Shown: positions 25,774 through 36,150, counted from the stretch's first letter. The stretch is 64,000 bases of DNA from Pelagibius sp. Alg239-R121 (GCF_947331435.1 NZ_CAMZOF010000009.1:62001-126000), one strand, 5' to 3'. The notes: generated from the sequence alone by a model not told the origin. Numbers and translations are program-made.

Positions 25774-27231
25774 ATGACCGTCCAGCTGAAAGATCCGTCG
25801 CTACTTCGTCAGCAGTGCTACATCGATGGCAAATGGTTGGACGCCGACAGCGGCGATACCGTGGAAGTCACCAATCCGGCCAACGGCGACGTCATTGCGA
25901 CCATACCCAGAATGGGCGCCGACGAGACGCGCGCGGCCATTGACGCGGCAAACCGGGCCTGGCCGGCTTGGCGCGCACTGACCGCTAAAGAGCGCGCCAC
26001 TATCCTGCGGAAGTGGTTCAATCTTGTCATCGAGAACGCGGATGACCTCGCGCTGCTAATGACATCGGAGCAGGGCAAACCGCTTGCCGAAGCCAAGGGC
26101 GAAGTGGTGTACGGCGCGTCCTTCATCGAATGGTTCGCGGAAGAAGCCCGCCGGGTGTATGGCGACACCATTCCGCAGCACCAAACCGACAAGCGCATCG
26201 TCGTGATCAAACAGCCGATCGGCGTTGTCGCCTCGATCACGCCTTGGAATTTCCCCATCGCCATGATCACACGCAAGTGCGCACCGGCATTGGCTGCGGG
26301 CTGCCCGGTGGTGATCAAGCCGGCTGAATTGACGCCGCTTTCGGCCTTTGCACTCGCTGAGCTGGCGGAGCGCGCCGGTGTTCCCGCCGGGATCATCAAC
26401 GTGGTGACCGGCAAATCGAGCGACATTGGCGGCGAGATGACCTCCAACCCGATCGTGCGCAAGCTCTCCTTCACCGGTTCAACGCGGGTTGGCAAGTTGT
26501 TGATGGAACAGTGCGCGGGCACGGTCAAAAAGGTCTCCATGGAGCTGGGCGGCAACGCACCCTTTATCGTGTTCGACGATGCCGATCTTGATGCGGCGGT
26601 TGAAGGCGCCATGATCAGCAAGTTTCGGAATGCCGGTCAGACCTGCGTCTGTGCCAACCGCATTTTCGTCCAGGACAGCGTTTATGATGCTTTCGCGGAA
26701 AAGCTGACGGCCGCGGTCAAAGAGCTCTCCGTAGGCGCGGGCGTCGAAGCGGGCGTGACCCAGGGACCTCTGATCAACATCGCGGCGGTCGCAAAAGTCG
26801 AAGAGCATGTAACGGATGCGATGGCCAAAGGCGCGAAAGTCGCTGTCGGCGGCGGCCGCCACGCGCTGGGAGGCTCCTTCTTCGAGCCGACGGTCCTGAC
26901 CGACGTGACCACCGATATGAAGGTAACACACGAAGAAACCTTCGGGCCGCTGGCGCCGTTGTTCCGCTTCAAGACCGAAGACGAAGTTGTTGAAATGGCA
27001 AACGATACCGAATTTGGCCTGGCGGCCTACTTCTACGCCAAGGATCTCGGCCGGGTCTGGCGCGTTGCGGAGGCGCTCGAGAGCGGGATGGTCGGCGTCA
27101 ACACCGGCTTGATCTCGACCGAAGTGGCACCGTTCGGCGGTGTCAAGGAGAGCGGCATCGGACGCGAAGGCTCCAAGTACGGCATGGATGACTTCCTGGA
27201 AGTCAAATACATCTGCATGGCAACCAGCTAG
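25774..27231 (+). CDS. gabD: NAD(P)-dependent succinate-semialdehyde dehydrogenase
   Basis: A 485-residue aldehyde dehydrogenase. The start YIDGKWLDADSGDTVEVTNPA, the ITPWNFPIAMITRK cofactor segment, the general-base Glu in MELGGNAPFIV and the catalytic Cys in GQTCVCANR are all present. It ends with PFGGVKESGIGREGSKYG. These features match GabD of GABA catabolism (succinate semialdehyde to succinate), although glutarate-semialdehyde dehydrogenases (DavD) are hard to separate by sequence alone. It shares a 200-bp divergent promoter region with the DUF1989 gene. Confidence 0.9.
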   Translation: MTVQLKDPSLLRQQCYIDGKWLDADSGDTVEVTNPANGDVIATIPRMGADETRAAIDAANRAWPAWRALTAKERATILRKWFNLVIENADDLALLMTSEQGKPLAEAKGEVVYGASFIEWFAEEARRVYGDTIPQHQTDKRIVVIKQPIGVVASITPWNFPIAMITRKCAPALAAGCPVVIKPAELTPLSAFALAELAERAGVPAGIINVVTGKSSDIGGEMTSNPIVRKLSFTGSTRVGKLLMEQCAGTVKKVSMELGGNAPFIVFDDADLDAAVEGAMISKFRNAGQTCVCANRIFVQDSVYDAFAEKLTAAVKELSVGAGVEAGVTQGPLINIAAVAKVEEHVTDAMAKGAKVAVGGGRHALGGSFFEPTVLTDVTTDMKVTHEETFGPLAPLFRFKTEDEVVEMANDTEFGLAAYFYAKDLGRVWRVAEALESGMVGVNTGLISTEVAPFGGVKESGIGREGSKYGMDDFLEVKYICMATS

Positions 27232-27371
27232 ACAGCCGGGCCAGATCTGAGAGGGGGGATGTTCAGGGCTGCGTGACCAGCTCTGGAAATCCCGACACAT
27301 GATCCCATCTCTTACGGCTTCGTCCTTGTACGGGCTGGACACGAACCGAACTGAAATATGGAATTGCTGAT

Positions 27372-28748
27372 ATGAGCGCTTATGATTTCGACCTCTTTGT
27401 GATCGGCGGCGGGTCCGGCGGTGTGCGCGGCGCGCGTATGGCGGCATCGACCGGTGCGCGGGTCGGACTGGCGGAATCCTATCGTTACGGCGGAACCTGT
27501 GTGATCAGAGGCTGCGTGCCTAAGAAGCTGCTGTCCTATGCCAGCCATTTTCACGAGGATTTCGAGGATGCCGCCGGGTTTGGATGGACCGTCGGAGAGA
27601 CCAGTTTCGACTGGAACAAGCTGATCGGGAACAAGGACAAAGAGATCGACCGGCTTGAGGGCATCTACCAAAATCTGCTCAGCAATGCGCAGGTAAAGGC
27701 TTTCAGAGCGCACGCCGAATTGATTGACCCTCATACCGTTCAGGTTGGCGACGAACGGGTGACGGCTGAAACGATCCTGATCGCGACTGGTGGCAGCCCG
27801 AGCTTTCCGCCGGGTGAAGGCTGGGAACATGCGATCAGTTCGAACGAAGCCTTTCACCTGAGTGAATTGCCCAAACGCGCCCTGGTTTATGGCGGCGGTT
27901 TCATCGCAGTCGAATTTGCTGGTATTTTCAATGGTATGGGCAGCGATGTTAATCTCGTCTATCGCGGGGAGCAGATCCTGCGTGGATTCGATGACGATGT
28001 TCGCAATACGCTTGCTGCCGAAGTGCAGAAAAAGGGTATCGCCCTTCGTGTGCAGACCACGATTGAGAAAATCGAAAAGGGTGACAATGGCCTTCTGGTC
28101 CGTCTGTCCGATGGCACGACCCTTGAGACCGATCTTGTCATGGCGGCAACTGGACGGCGTCCCAACATCAAGAATCTCGGCCTGGAAGCTGCCGGCGTAA
28201 AGGTCAGCGCTTCAGGTGCCATTGAGGTCGACGACTATTCCCGAACCAGTCAGGCAAACATCTACGCGGTGGGCGATGTGACGGATCGGATCAATTTGAC
28301 CCCGGTTGCGATCCAGGAAGCCATGGCCTTTGTCGATACGGTTTACCGGGGTAACACGCGTGCGATGGACCATGAAAACGTACCATCCGCAGTCTTCAGT
28401 CATCCGCCGGTCTCGACCGTCGGTTTGTCCGAGGCAGATGCCCGCAAGGCCTATGGTGGGCTGGATATCTACCGATCGACCTTCCGGCCGATGAAGCACA
28501 CTTTGTCGGGCCGTGATGAGAAGACAATGATGAAGCTTGTGGTCGAGCGGACTTCCCAGCGTGTGGTCGGGGTCCACATGGTCGGTCTCGATGCACCGGA
28601 AATCGTGCAGGGGCTGGCTGTTGCCATCAAGGCAGGGGCGACCAAGCAGATGTTCGATGCGACCGTGGGCATCCATCCGACCGCCGCGGAAGAGTTCGTC
28701 ACAATGCGCGAGCCTGTGCCGGAAGTTGCTGAAAAGGCTGCGGAATAA
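27372..28748 (+). CDS. gor: glutathione-disulfide reductase
   Basis: A 458-residue flavoprotein. It has an FAD-binding GGGSGGVRGAR start, the redox pair in GGTCVIRGCVPKKLL, an NADPH-binding YGGGFIAVEFAGI segment and the C-terminal HPTAAEEFVTMREP motif with the catalytic His-Glu. It regenerates GSH from GSSG with NADPH. The CVIRGC spacing (CxxxxC) and overall length fit proteobacterial Gor. It stands between gabD and the DAHP synthase gene without overlap. Confidence 0.95.
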   Translation: MSAYDFDLFVIGGGSGGVRGARMAASTGARVGLAESYRYGGTCVIRGCVPKKLLSYASHFHEDFEDAAGFGWTVGETSFDWNKLIGNKDKEIDRLEGIYQNLLSNAQVKAFRAHAELIDPHTVQVGDERVTAETILIATGGSPSFPPGEGWEHAISSNEAFHLSELPKRALVYGGGFIAVEFAGIFNGMGSDVNLVYRGEQILRGFDDDVRNTLAAEVQKKGIALRVQTTIEKIEKGDNGLLVRLSDGTTLETDLVMAATGRRPNIKNLGLEAAGVKVSASGAIEVDDYSRTSQANIYAVGDVTDRINLTPVAIQEAMAFVDTVYRGNTRAMDHENVPSAVFSHPPVSTVGLSEADARKAYGGLDIYRSTFRPMKHTLSGRDEKTMMKLVVERTSQRVVGVHMVGLDAPEIVQGLAVAIKAGATKQMFDATVGIHPTAAEEFVTMREPVPEVAEKAAE

Positions 28749-28973
28749 CGACTTCCTAAGGCTATACCTCAATTCCAGGTGAGAATTTGCGGGTGCCGGC
28801 GTTATTTCCTGTTCGCCCGGGCCCGAATAGGCTTAGCTGATGCATCGCGTGAGCGGGTGCCGGTCGTTGCTGCCTTTTCAGGTGGTAATGGCCCCGAAAG
28901 GCTTGTAAAACCTTCGCTCCGCGCAGTCCATGTGACTGTACGACTTTGATAATGATGAAAAACGAGGCCGGTG

Positions 28974-30365
28974 ATGACCGCCAAATGGACGCCTGTTTCC
29001 TGGCGCGACAAGACGATCCGTCAGGTTCCGGAATATCCTGACCAATCCGCAGTTGATACTGTCGAAGAAACTCTTGCTGCCTACCCGCCGCTGGTATTTG
29101 CCGGTGAAGCGAGGAAGTTGAAGAAGCATCTCGGCGAGGTGGCCGAGGGGAAAGCATTTTTGCTTCAGGGCGGCGATTGTGCGGAGAGCTTTGCCGAATT
29201 CCACCCCAACCACATCCGCGATACCTTTAAGGTTCTGCTGCAGATGGCGGTTGTCATGACCTTTGGTGCGGCTTGCCCCGTCGTCAAGGTCGGGCGTCTG
29301 GCTGGCCAGTTTGCCAAGCCAAGGTCGGCAGGTACCGAGACAATCGACGGCAAAGAGTTGCCCAGCTATCGCGGCGATATCGTCAACGGCATTGATTTTA
29401 CCGAAGCTGCGCGCCTGCCAGATCCCGAGCGCCTGCTGCGTGCCTACAATCAGTCGGCCTCTACATTGAATCTCCTGCGCGCCTTTGCGCAAGGCGGCTT
29501 TGCCGACCTTCACAAGGTACATCAGTGGAATCTCGAGTTTGTGGCCGGTTCTGCTCAGGGCGAGCGCTACGAAGAGCTCGGACGGCGGATCGACGAAACC
29601 ATCGCCTTTATGAAGGCTTGCGGTCTGACCCCGGAAAAGAGCCCCGAGCTGCGTGAAACCGACTTCTACACCAGCCACGAAGCGCTGCTTCTGAACTACG
29701 AACAGGCACTGACCCGGGTCGATAGCCTGAGCGGTGAATGGTACGACTGCTCGGCGCATATGGTCTGGATCGGCGATCGGACGCGTAACATCGACGAGGC
29801 CCACATCGAGTTCGCTCGCGGGATCAAGAATCCGATCGGGATGAAGTGCGGCCCCTCCATGGAAACCGACGATCTGGTCCGCTTGATCGACGTGCTGAAC
29901 CCGGAGAACGAGGCCGGCCGTCTGACCTTGATCGCGCGCATGGGACATGAACAGGTTGAGGAGAAGCTGCCCCGGCTGGTCCGTGCGGTCGAGCGGGAAG
30001 GCCGGAAGGTCGTCTGGTCCTGCGACCCCATGCACGGCAATACCATCAAGTCCTCAAGCGGTTATAAGACCCGGCCGTTTGACCGGATCCTTGCCGAGGT
30101 CAAAGGCTTCTTCAACGTGCACCGGGCCGAAGGCAGCTACGCCGGCGGCGTTCATTTTGAGATGACAGGACAGGATGTCACCGAATGCATCGGCGGCGCG
30201 CAGGCGATCAGCGAAGACCGCCTCGGCGACCGCTATCACACTCACTGTGATCCGCGACTGAATGCCAGCCAGGCATTGGAGTTGGCGTTCCTGATCGCCG
30301 AGCAATTGAAACAGGAACGTGAAGACCAAAGAAACGGAAGTGGCGCGATCGCAGCGGCGTCTTAA
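28974..30365 (+). CDS. class II 3-deoxy-7-phosphoheptulonate synthase
   Basis: A 463-residue protein from ATG 28974 (GAGG seven bases upstream; GTG 28971 is also in frame). Class II (plant-like) DAHP synthase features are [51 protein letters not shown] and [11 protein letters not shown]. It condenses erythrose-4-phosphate and phosphoenolpyruvate in the first step of the shikimate pathway. Class II enzymes are common in alphaproteobacteria. No other aromatic biosynthesis gene is adjacent. Confidence 0.95.
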   Translation: MTAKWTPVSWRDKTIRQVPEYPDQSAVDTVEETLAAYPPLVFAGEARKLKKHLGEVAEGKAFLLQGGDCAESFAEFHPNHIRDTFKVLLQMAVVMTFGAACPVVKVGRLAGQFAKPRSAGTETIDGKELPSYRGDIVNGIDFTEAARLPDPERLLRAYNQSASTLNLLRAFAQGGFADLHKVHQWNLEFVAGSAQGERYEELGRRIDETIAFMKACGLTPEKSPELRETDFYTSHEALLLNYEQALTRVDSLSGEWYDCSAHMVWIGDRTRNIDEAHIEFARGIKNPIGMKCGPSMETDDLVRLIDVLNPENEAGRLTLIARMGHEQVEEKLPRLVRAVEREGRKVVWSCDPMHGNTIKSSSGYKTRPFDRILAEVKGFFNVHRAEGSYAGGVHFEMTGQDVTECIGGAQAISEDRLGDRYHTHCDPRLNASQALELAFLIAEQLKQEREDQRNGSGAIAAAS

Positions 30366-30528
30366 GCTCGAACGTCGCGCGCCCATGATCGGCGGCACAG
30401 GGAATTTTGGGGTGATTTTTGTTTGATACACTTGAACAAAGCCGCTCTACTTTTCCTTGCTGAATAATCTTCGTGCCGAGACAGCGAAAGCGCCGTTTCC
30501 GCAAATTTCATAGGGACGGATCGGTCTC

Positions 30529-31707
30529 ATGCCTGATGATGCTTTGGAACGAGAAGCCGGACCTGACAACACGCACGACATTGCGGCCTGGCCTCTACGG
30601 GAGCAGGACGTCGTTAACTGGTCCGATCACTACTTTCTGAGAACGAAAAAGGCGGTCGGGAAGTTCGGCGATGTTCAGGCCGTCTATGCGCTTTTCATGC
30701 GGCGGCCGGTGGTTTCAGCACCAAGACTGGCCATCGACTGGCTGAAAGCCGTCGCGGAGAAACGCGGCACGAGCTTTGAGATCGATCTGCGCTTCGACGA
30801 GGGCAGGTGGGTCGGCGCCGGTGAACCGATCCTGTACGTCAAGGGTTCGCTGTTTCATCTGGCCGATCTGGAAACCCTGGTGCTTCAAAAGCTTGGGCCG
30901 GCCTGTGTCGCCGCTTATAACGCCTACACCATGTGCGCCGACCTGCCGAAGGTTGGTTTTCTTGCCATGGACGCGCGGCACTGCGCGGGCACAGAAATGG
31001 CGGAGATGATGGCTTACGCCGCCTCCGTCGGTTCGGCACGTGCGAAACGCAAGGTCGGGGCCGTTGGATTTATCGGCAACGCAACGGATGCAACCGCCCA
31101 TTACTTCGGTACCGATGGCGGAAAAGGGACGATGCCGCATGCTTTCATCGGTTATGCCGGTTCGACCCTGCGGGCTGCTGAAATGTATGACGAAGTCTTC
31201 CCGGACGAGCCAATGACCGTTCTGGTCGACTACTTCGCCCGCGAAATCACCGATGCGATGACTGTGTGCCGCCGCTTCCCGAAACGTGCCGCGAATGGAC
31301 AGCTGGCGATCCGGCTCGATACCCCCGGCAGCCGCTTTGTCGAAACCTTGGATCCCCCAAGTTCCTATGCGGTTCTTGAGCGCAATGTGCCCCAGGCGGT
31401 TCGTGGTTACAGAAATGAAGCCGAACTTCGCTATCTGGTCGGACCCGGCGTTTCCGCGGCCGCGATTTGGAAACTTCGCGAAACACTCGACGACGAGGGC
31501 TTTTCCAAGGTGAAGATAGTAGGCTCATCCGGCTTCAGCCCGGTGAAGTGCAAAATGATCGCCGAGGCCCAGGCTCCAATTGATATCGTCGGCACCGGAA
31601 GCTATCTACCTAGCAGCTGGTCCGAGACCTATGCGACGGCAGATATCGTCGAATATGATGGCGAGCCACGGGTCAAGGTCGGTCGAGAGTTTTTGCTGCG
31701 TAAGTAG
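30529..31707 (+). CDS. pncB: nicotinate phosphoribosyltransferase
   Basis: A 392-residue protein of the nicotinate/quinolinate phosphoribosyltransferase fold. It has WSDHYFLRTKKAV near the start, GEPILYVKGSLFHLADLETLVLQKL, MDARHCAGTEMAE and a C-terminal PRPP-binding half with VKIVGSSGFSP and PIDIVGTGSYLP. It converts nicotinate and PRPP to nicotinate mononucleotide in NAD salvage. It belongs to the shorter alphaproteobacterial type, so the PncB symbol is by function. Confidence 0.88.
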   Translation: MPDDALEREAGPDNTHDIAAWPLREQDVVNWSDHYFLRTKKAVGKFGDVQAVYALFMRRPVVSAPRLAIDWLKAVAEKRGTSFEIDLRFDEGRWVGAGEPILYVKGSLFHLADLETLVLQKLGPACVAAYNAYTMCADLPKVGFLAMDARHCAGTEMAEMMAYAASVGSARAKRKVGAVGFIGNATDATAHYFGTDGGKGTMPHAFIGYAGSTLRAAEMYDEVFPDEPMTVLVDYFAREITDAMTVCRRFPKRAANGQLAIRLDTPGSRFVETLDPPSSYAVLERNVPQAVRGYRNEAELRYLVGPGVSAAAIWKLRETLDDEGFSKVKIVGSSGFSPVKCKMIAEAQAPIDIVGTGSYLPSSWSETYATADIVEYDGEPRVKVGREFLLRK

Positions 31708-31762
31708 CGGTTGGTACATGGCTTCTTCCCACATAGCTTAAGAAGTCAGAGTCGCGCGGGAA

Positions 31763-32224
31763 ATGAAGATGGGCAGCGAACCTATGCAGGTGATATCGGT
31801 TGATGAACTGGTCGAGAACTTCGAGTTCCTCGATGACTGGGAAGACCGCTATCGCTACATCATCGATTTGGGGCGCAAGCTGCCTGAGTTCGACGAAGCG
31901 GACAAGAACGAACAGAACCGTATCCAGGGCTGTACCAGCCAGGCATGGCTGATTGCCGAGGTCTCAGCAGATCCCAAACCGGTTCTGTCCTTTCGCGCAG
32001 ATAGCGACGCCCACATCGTTCGGGGATTGTTGTCTGTGCTGCTGTCGATCTATTCGGGGCAAACCGCTGAAGACATCCTGGCCGTCGACATTAAGGATGT
32101 TCTGCGCCGGCTCGACTTCGAGGCCCAGATCAGCCCGAACCGGGCCAACGGTTTTTATTCCGCGGTTGAACGTATCCGGAATCTGGCCCGGTTAAATGCC
32201 GGTGCCAGGACGGAAGCAGGCTGA
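31763..32224 (+). CDS. sufE: cysteine desulfuration protein SufE
   Basis: A 153-residue SufE-family protein with the persulfide-accepting cysteine in QGCTSQAWL (Cys57). The FEFLDDWEDRYRYIIDLGRKLP start and SPNRANGFYSAVERIR end are typical. It takes sulfur from the SufS cysteine desulfurase for Fe-S cluster assembly. No other suf gene is adjacent. Confidence 0.94.
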   Translation: MKMGSEPMQVISVDELVENFEFLDDWEDRYRYIIDLGRKLPEFDEADKNEQNRIQGCTSQAWLIAEVSADPKPVLSFRADSDAHIVRGLLSVLLSIYSGQTAEDILAVDIKDVLRRLDFEAQISPNRANGFYSAVERIRNLARLNAGARTEAG

Positions 32225-32253
32225 AAAACCGGCAAGTCTCAATTCTACGCGGA

Positions 32254-32553
32254 CTAAGATGCTCGGGCAGGTAATCGGTTCCAGCGTTCGATGGTCTTCG
32301 AGAGCACCATGCTCGAAACAGTTCCATCGAATTCGCGGAAGTGGTCGGTCTTGATGTGATGTTCAAATGCGGCTTCGTCGCTGTAGACCTCATAAAGAAA
32401 GACGCGGTTCGGCCGGTCAGGATCGACGCAAACATCAAACACCAGACAGTCCGGTTCTTTACTGAGCGAATTGTGAGCCTGCGCCGTCACGGCTTGCAAA
32501 AAAACCTGTGATTGGTCTTCGTGAATCTCGAAAGTAACTGCAATAACAAACAT
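32254..32553 (-). CDS. putative quinol monooxygenase (ABM domain)
   Basis: A 99-residue antibiotic-biosynthesis-monooxygenase (YgiN-like) domain protein. It carries EPDCLVFDVCVDPDRPNRVFLYEVYSDEAAFEHH and the KTDHFREF helix. These dimeric ferredoxin-like proteins oxidise quinols or act on small carbonyl substrates. The substrate is unknown. It is divergent from the SMP-30 operon. Confidence 0.88.
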   Translation of the reverse strand: MFVIAVTFEIHEDQSQVFLQAVTAQAHNSLSKEPDCLVFDVCVDPDRPNRVFLYEVYSDEAAFEHHIKTDHFREFDGTVSSMVLSKTIERWNRLPARAS

Positions 32554-32953
32554 TTTTCTCTGCTTTCTTGATTGTCGTGTGATGCCGGAGTCCGGTTGAT
32601 AAGGGGGGGTGTACCGGTTTTGTCGTAAACCTCCTGAGACAGCGTTGCAGAGTGGTCGTTCTTGATTGAGACAATCGGGTAAGTGAGCCTGCCACTGACA
32701 CTGCGAACGACAGTTGCTGCCTGCAAATCTCTCCTTTATTGCGGATTTTTTTATCGTGCATTAATGCATAAGATAATGTATGCATTAATTGGTGATTGCA
32801 AGCCGAAGCCAACGAATCTGGCCGCTGTCCAGTTTGGCCGCTGATTTCTCGGCCTGTGAGCATCTCCGCGCCGGCAATCGGTCTGCGCCTGCTTAAGTTC
32901 GCGGCGCCGGCGTCACATGCATAAATCATACTTATAGCGAGGCTAGAGGGGTT
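32554..32953. promoter_or_regulatory. divergent regulatory region of the lactonase operon
   Basis: A 400-bp intergenic region between the monooxygenase gene and the SMP-30 operon. The only marked element is the palindrome at 32760-32789, described separately. No credible gene is seen in it. Confidence 0.5.
32760..32789. promoter_or_regulatory. 30-bp palindrome, putative GntR-type operator
   Basis: ATTAATGCATA (32760-32770) and its exact reverse complement TATGCATTAAT (32779-32789) flank eight bases. TGCATTAATGCA at 32757-32768 is also a perfect 12-bp palindrome, and TGCATTAAT is repeated directly at 32757 and 32781. It lies 165 bp upstream of the first gene of an operon that ends in a GntR/FCD regulator, so autoregulatory control is the likely reading. 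Confidence 0.6.
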
Positions 32954-33955
32954 TTGGAATCAAAGGACGGCGCGCAGGATGTCGGCGCCTGCAAATTTAT
33001 ATCGGACCTGAAGTTCATCGGATTCCAAGGAGTAGGGCTGAAACGGCCGGAATGTGTTCTCTGTACATTCGACGGGCGCGTTCACGCTTCGAACTGGGAT
33101 GGCGGTGTCAGCATTCTCTCGGAAGGAGAACGCCAGAGGCAGCTTGTCTTCGAGAAGAGCGACTTTGAGGTCAAGCCGAACGGCATCTGCCTGATGCCGG
33201 ATGGAAGCTACCTACTCGCCCATCTGGGCGCAGAGGATGGCGGAGTCTTCAGGCTTGGTACGGATGGCGGTCTTACCCCATTCCTACAGGAAATAGAGGG
33301 CGTCCCGTTGCCGCCGACAAATTACGTACACCTGGATGCTGCAGGCCGCATCTGGATAACGGTGAGCACACGCCAAATACCCAGGAACCTCGGCTACAAT
33401 GCCAGCGTTGCGGACGGTTTCATCGTTCTGGTCGAAGGAGGAAAAGCGCGTATCGTCGCTGATGGACTTGGCTACACCAACGAGTGCGTTGTACATCCCG
33501 ATGGCGGGCATTTGTTTGTAAATGAGACCTTTGCGCGCCGATTGACATCTTTCGATATCAGCGAGGACGGGAGCCTGTCCAACAAGACCACAGTGGCAGA
33601 GTTCGGAAGCGGAACTTTTCCTGATGGATTGACCTTTGATGAAGAAGGCGGGATCTGGATAACCAGCATCGTCAGCAATCGGGTCATTCGTATCGCCCCG
33701 AACGGTGAACATCAGGTGATGGTGGAAGATAACGATCCGGCACATTTGGAATATGTCGAAGCGGCCTTTCTGGATGGCACTATGGGTCGGCCGCACCTGG
33801 ACGTTTGCCGAAGTGTGAAGCTAAAGAATATTTCGAGCCTTGCGTTTGGCGGACCGGACTTGAAGCACATTTATCTTGGGTGCCTGCTGGGAGACTCCCT
33901 CGCTGTGTTCGAATCACCCTTTCGCGGTTTCGCCCCGGCTCATTGGAGTTTCTAA
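32954..33955 (+). CDS. SMP-30/gluconolactonase family protein
   Basis: A 333-residue beta-propeller protein from TTG 32954, with GAGGGG close upstream. No alternative ATG lies near, so the start is uncertain. SMP-30 features are PECVLCTFDGRVHASNWDGG, VKPNGICLMPDGSYLLAHLG, GLGYTNECVVHPDGGHLFVNET and FPDGLTFDEEGGIWITSIV. Relatives hydrolyse sugar lactones to aldonic acids with a divalent metal. It is the first gene of a four-gene operon and overlaps the next (TAATG). Confidence 0.85.
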   Translation: MESKDGAQDVGACKFISDLKFIGFQGVGLKRPECVLCTFDGRVHASNWDGGVSILSEGERQRQLVFEKSDFEVKPNGICLMPDGSYLLAHLGAEDGGVFRLGTDGGLTPFLQEIEGVPLPPTNYVHLDAAGRIWITVSTRQIPRNLGYNASVADGFIVLVEGGKARIVADGLGYTNECVVHPDGGHLFVNETFARRLTSFDISEDGSLSNKTTVAEFGSGTFPDGLTFDEEGGIWITSIVSNRVIRIAPNGEHQVMVEDNDPAHLEYVEAAFLDGTMGRPHLDVCRSVKLKNISSLAFGGPDLKHIYLGCLLGDSLAVFESPFRGFAPAHWSF

Positions 33956-35094
33956 TGTCTTCATCGAATTCACTATCAATTGCGGTCTTACCCGGTGACG
34001 GCATCGGGCCGGAAGTGATGGCCCCGTGTTTGGAGGTCATCGACGCGGTTGCGTCACGGGTCGGCGATATCTCGCTTACCTTCGACCAAGTCGATGCTGG
34101 TGCCGCCTGTTACCGCGACCACGGCGATGCCTTGCCGAATGAGACGATGGACGCGGCCCGCGACGCAGACGCGATTTTGCTGGCGGCCATGGGGATGCCC
34201 GACATCCGCTATCCAGATGGGACGGAGATTGCGCCGCAGTTGGACATCCGCTTCGAACTGGGACTCTACGCCGGTGTCCGCCCGGTCCGGTCGATCCCGG
34301 GTTTGCCTGGTCCTTTGGCCGATCCGCGCGCTCAGGCGCTGGATTTCGTTCTGATTCGGGAATCGACTGAAGGGCTTTTTGCGTCTCATGGGAAGGGCAC
34401 GATCGAAGACGACCGCGAAGCGCGGGACACGATGGTCATCACTCGCGAGGTGTCGGAGAAGCTTTTCAATTTTTCCTTTGAATTGGCGCGAAAACGCAAG
34501 GCAGCCGGGCATCGCGGGTGCCTGACCTGTGTCGACAAGGCGAACGTCTTCACGTCGTTTGCCTTTTTTCGCAGCATCTTCGACCAATGCGCGACGAGGA
34601 ACAGCGATATTCTTGCCGACCACGCCTATGTCGATGCGACGGCGCTGAATCTGGTGCGCAATCCCTGGGTCTACGATGTTGCCGTCACAGAGAACATGTT
34701 CGGCGATATCCTGTCGGATTTGGGGGCCGCCCTTATCGGGGGTATGGGAATGGCTCCCTCGGCGGATATTGGTGACAGTAATGCCGTGTTCCAGCCATGT
34801 CATGGTAGTGCACCGGACATCGTCGGCAGCGGCAAAGCAAATCCAACCGCGATGTTCCTCTCCGCCGCAATGATGCTCGAATGGCTCGGCGACCAGCATG
34901 AGCGACCGGCATACGGAAAAGCAGGAGCATTGCTGACGGCCGCGGTGGACAAGGCCTTCTCCGGCGGCAGTCTGGTGCCATTCGAACTAGGGGGTGAAAG
35001 TGGGACGAGTAAGGTGACCAACGCAGTTCTGGCCGCCATCGATCAGGTCTGGGACGGTTCGGACCTTGTTGCGACAATGGGAAATATGAGGTGA
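33955..35094 (+). CDS. isopropylmalate/tartrate dehydrogenase-type oxidoreductase
   Basis: A 379-residue member of the decarboxylating beta-hydroxyacid dehydrogenase family. It has LPGDGIGPEVMAP, FVLIRESTEGLFAS, the VTENMFGDILSDLGAALIGGMGMAPSADIG stretch and HGSAPDIVGSGKANP. It would oxidise a 2-hydroxyacid with a 3-carboxylate (malate-like) using NAD and release CO2. The operon with a lactonase and a Gfo/Idh/MocA enzyme suggests a sugar-acid substrate, not leucine synthesis, and no leuCD genes are nearby. It overlaps the neighbouring genes at both ends. Confidence 0.88.
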   Translation: MSSSNSLSIAVLPGDGIGPEVMAPCLEVIDAVASRVGDISLTFDQVDAGAACYRDHGDALPNETMDAARDADAILLAAMGMPDIRYPDGTEIAPQLDIRFELGLYAGVRPVRSIPGLPGPLADPRAQALDFVLIRESTEGLFASHGKGTIEDDREARDTMVITREVSEKLFNFSFELARKRKAAGHRGCLTCVDKANVFTSFAFFRSIFDQCATRNSDILADHAYVDATALNLVRNPWVYDVAVTENMFGDILSDLGAALIGGMGMAPSADIGDSNAVFQPCHGSAPDIVGSGKANPTAMFLSAAMMLEWLGDQHERPAYGKAGALLTAAVDKAFSGGSLVPFELGGESGTSKVTNAVLAAIDQVWDGSDLVATMGNMR

Positions 35095-36128
35095 CGGACT
35101 CAACGAAAAGAGAGCTTCGGGTGGCCTGCGTGGGCGCGGGTTATTTCAGCCAGTTCCAATATGAAGCCTGGCACCGGCTGGACGTTGATCTTGCGGCCAT
35201 CTGCAACAAGACAGAGGCCAACGCCCGGAAAATTGCCGATACCTACGGTATTGCTCAGGTATTCACCGATTTCGCGCAGATGCTGGACAGAGTAAAACCC
35301 GACTTGGTGGATATCATTACACCGCCGGCCACGCATGTCGCTTACATCGAGCTGGCTGCCGCGCGCGGGATTCCGGTTATTTGCCAGAAACCCTTTACGC
35401 CGAGTCTGAAGGAAGCGGAGTATGCCGCCGGACTGATGGAAGACGCTGGTGCACTGCTGGTCATTCACGAGAATTTTCGTTTCCAACCCTGGTATGGCGA
35501 GATAAAGCGCCAGATCGATGCGGGGTCGTTAGGGGAGCTCTATCAAGTTGCCTTCAGACTGCGCCCCGGTGACGGGCAGGGGCCGGAGGCCTATCTCGCC
35601 CGCCAGCCATATTTTCAGGAGATGGAACGCTTTCTCGTGCATGAGACTGCAATCCACCTGATTGATGTTTTTCGCTACCTTTTCGGCGAGATGACCTCCG
35701 TAACCGCCGTGCTTCGGCGCCTGAATCCTGCGATAAAGGGTGAGGATGCGGGTGTGATGCTGTTCGACTTCGAAAACGGTACGATGGGGTTGTTCGACGG
35801 CAATCGCTTGTCCGACCATCCGGCCAACAACCGGAGGCTCACGATGGGGGAAATGATGCTGGAAGGGTCATTGGGAAGCTTGCGTCTGAATGGCGATGGC
35901 GAAGTGTTCTTGCGTCGACATGGTGATGACGGCGAGCATCGGATCGATTATGACTGGCAGGATCGGAACTTTGGCGGCGATTGCGTTTTCGCGCTCCAGC
36001 AGCATGTAGTCGAACATCTGCGGAATGGTGCACCGGTCATGAACCGAGCGAGAGACTATTTAACCAACATCCGAATCGAGGAAGCCGCCTATAGTTCGAA
36101 CGAGCTCGGCAAGCGGGTGGTTTTATAG
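35091..36128 (+). CDS. Gfo/Idh/MocA family oxidoreductase
   Basis: A 345-residue protein from GTG 35091, overlapping the previous TGA (GTGA). It has an N-terminal Rossmann fold (VACVGAGYFSQFQYEAW), the ICQKPFTPSLKEAE motif (EKP region) and HENFRFQPWYGEIKRQ, followed by a C-terminal alpha/beta domain with VHETAIHLIDVFRYLFGE. Members oxidise sugars or inositols with NAD(P). In this operon it could oxidise an aldose to the lactone opened by the SMP-30 protein. Confidence 0.9.
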   Translation: MTDSTKRELRVACVGAGYFSQFQYEAWHRLDVDLAAICNKTEANARKIADTYGIAQVFTDFAQMLDRVKPDLVDIITPPATHVAYIELAAARGIPVICQKPFTPSLKEAEYAAGLMEDAGALLVIHENFRFQPWYGEIKRQIDAGSLGELYQVAFRLRPGDGQGPEAYLARQPYFQEMERFLVHETAIHLIDVFRYLFGEMTSVTAVLRRLNPAIKGEDAGVMLFDFENGTMGLFDGNRLSDHPANNRRLTMGEMMLEGSLGSLRLNGDGEVFLRRHGDDGEHRIDYDWQDRNFGGDCVFALQQHVVEHLRNGAPVMNRARDYLTNIRIEEAAYSSNELGKRVVL

Positions 36129-36150
36129 CACGGGCGTAAAGAGGTTAGAG

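Noticed and set aside
32459-32929. Minus-strand frame of 156 codons upstream of the monooxygenase gene
   Set aside because: It covers the palindromic operator, overlaps the start of the monooxygenase gene in another frame and shows no protein-like pattern.
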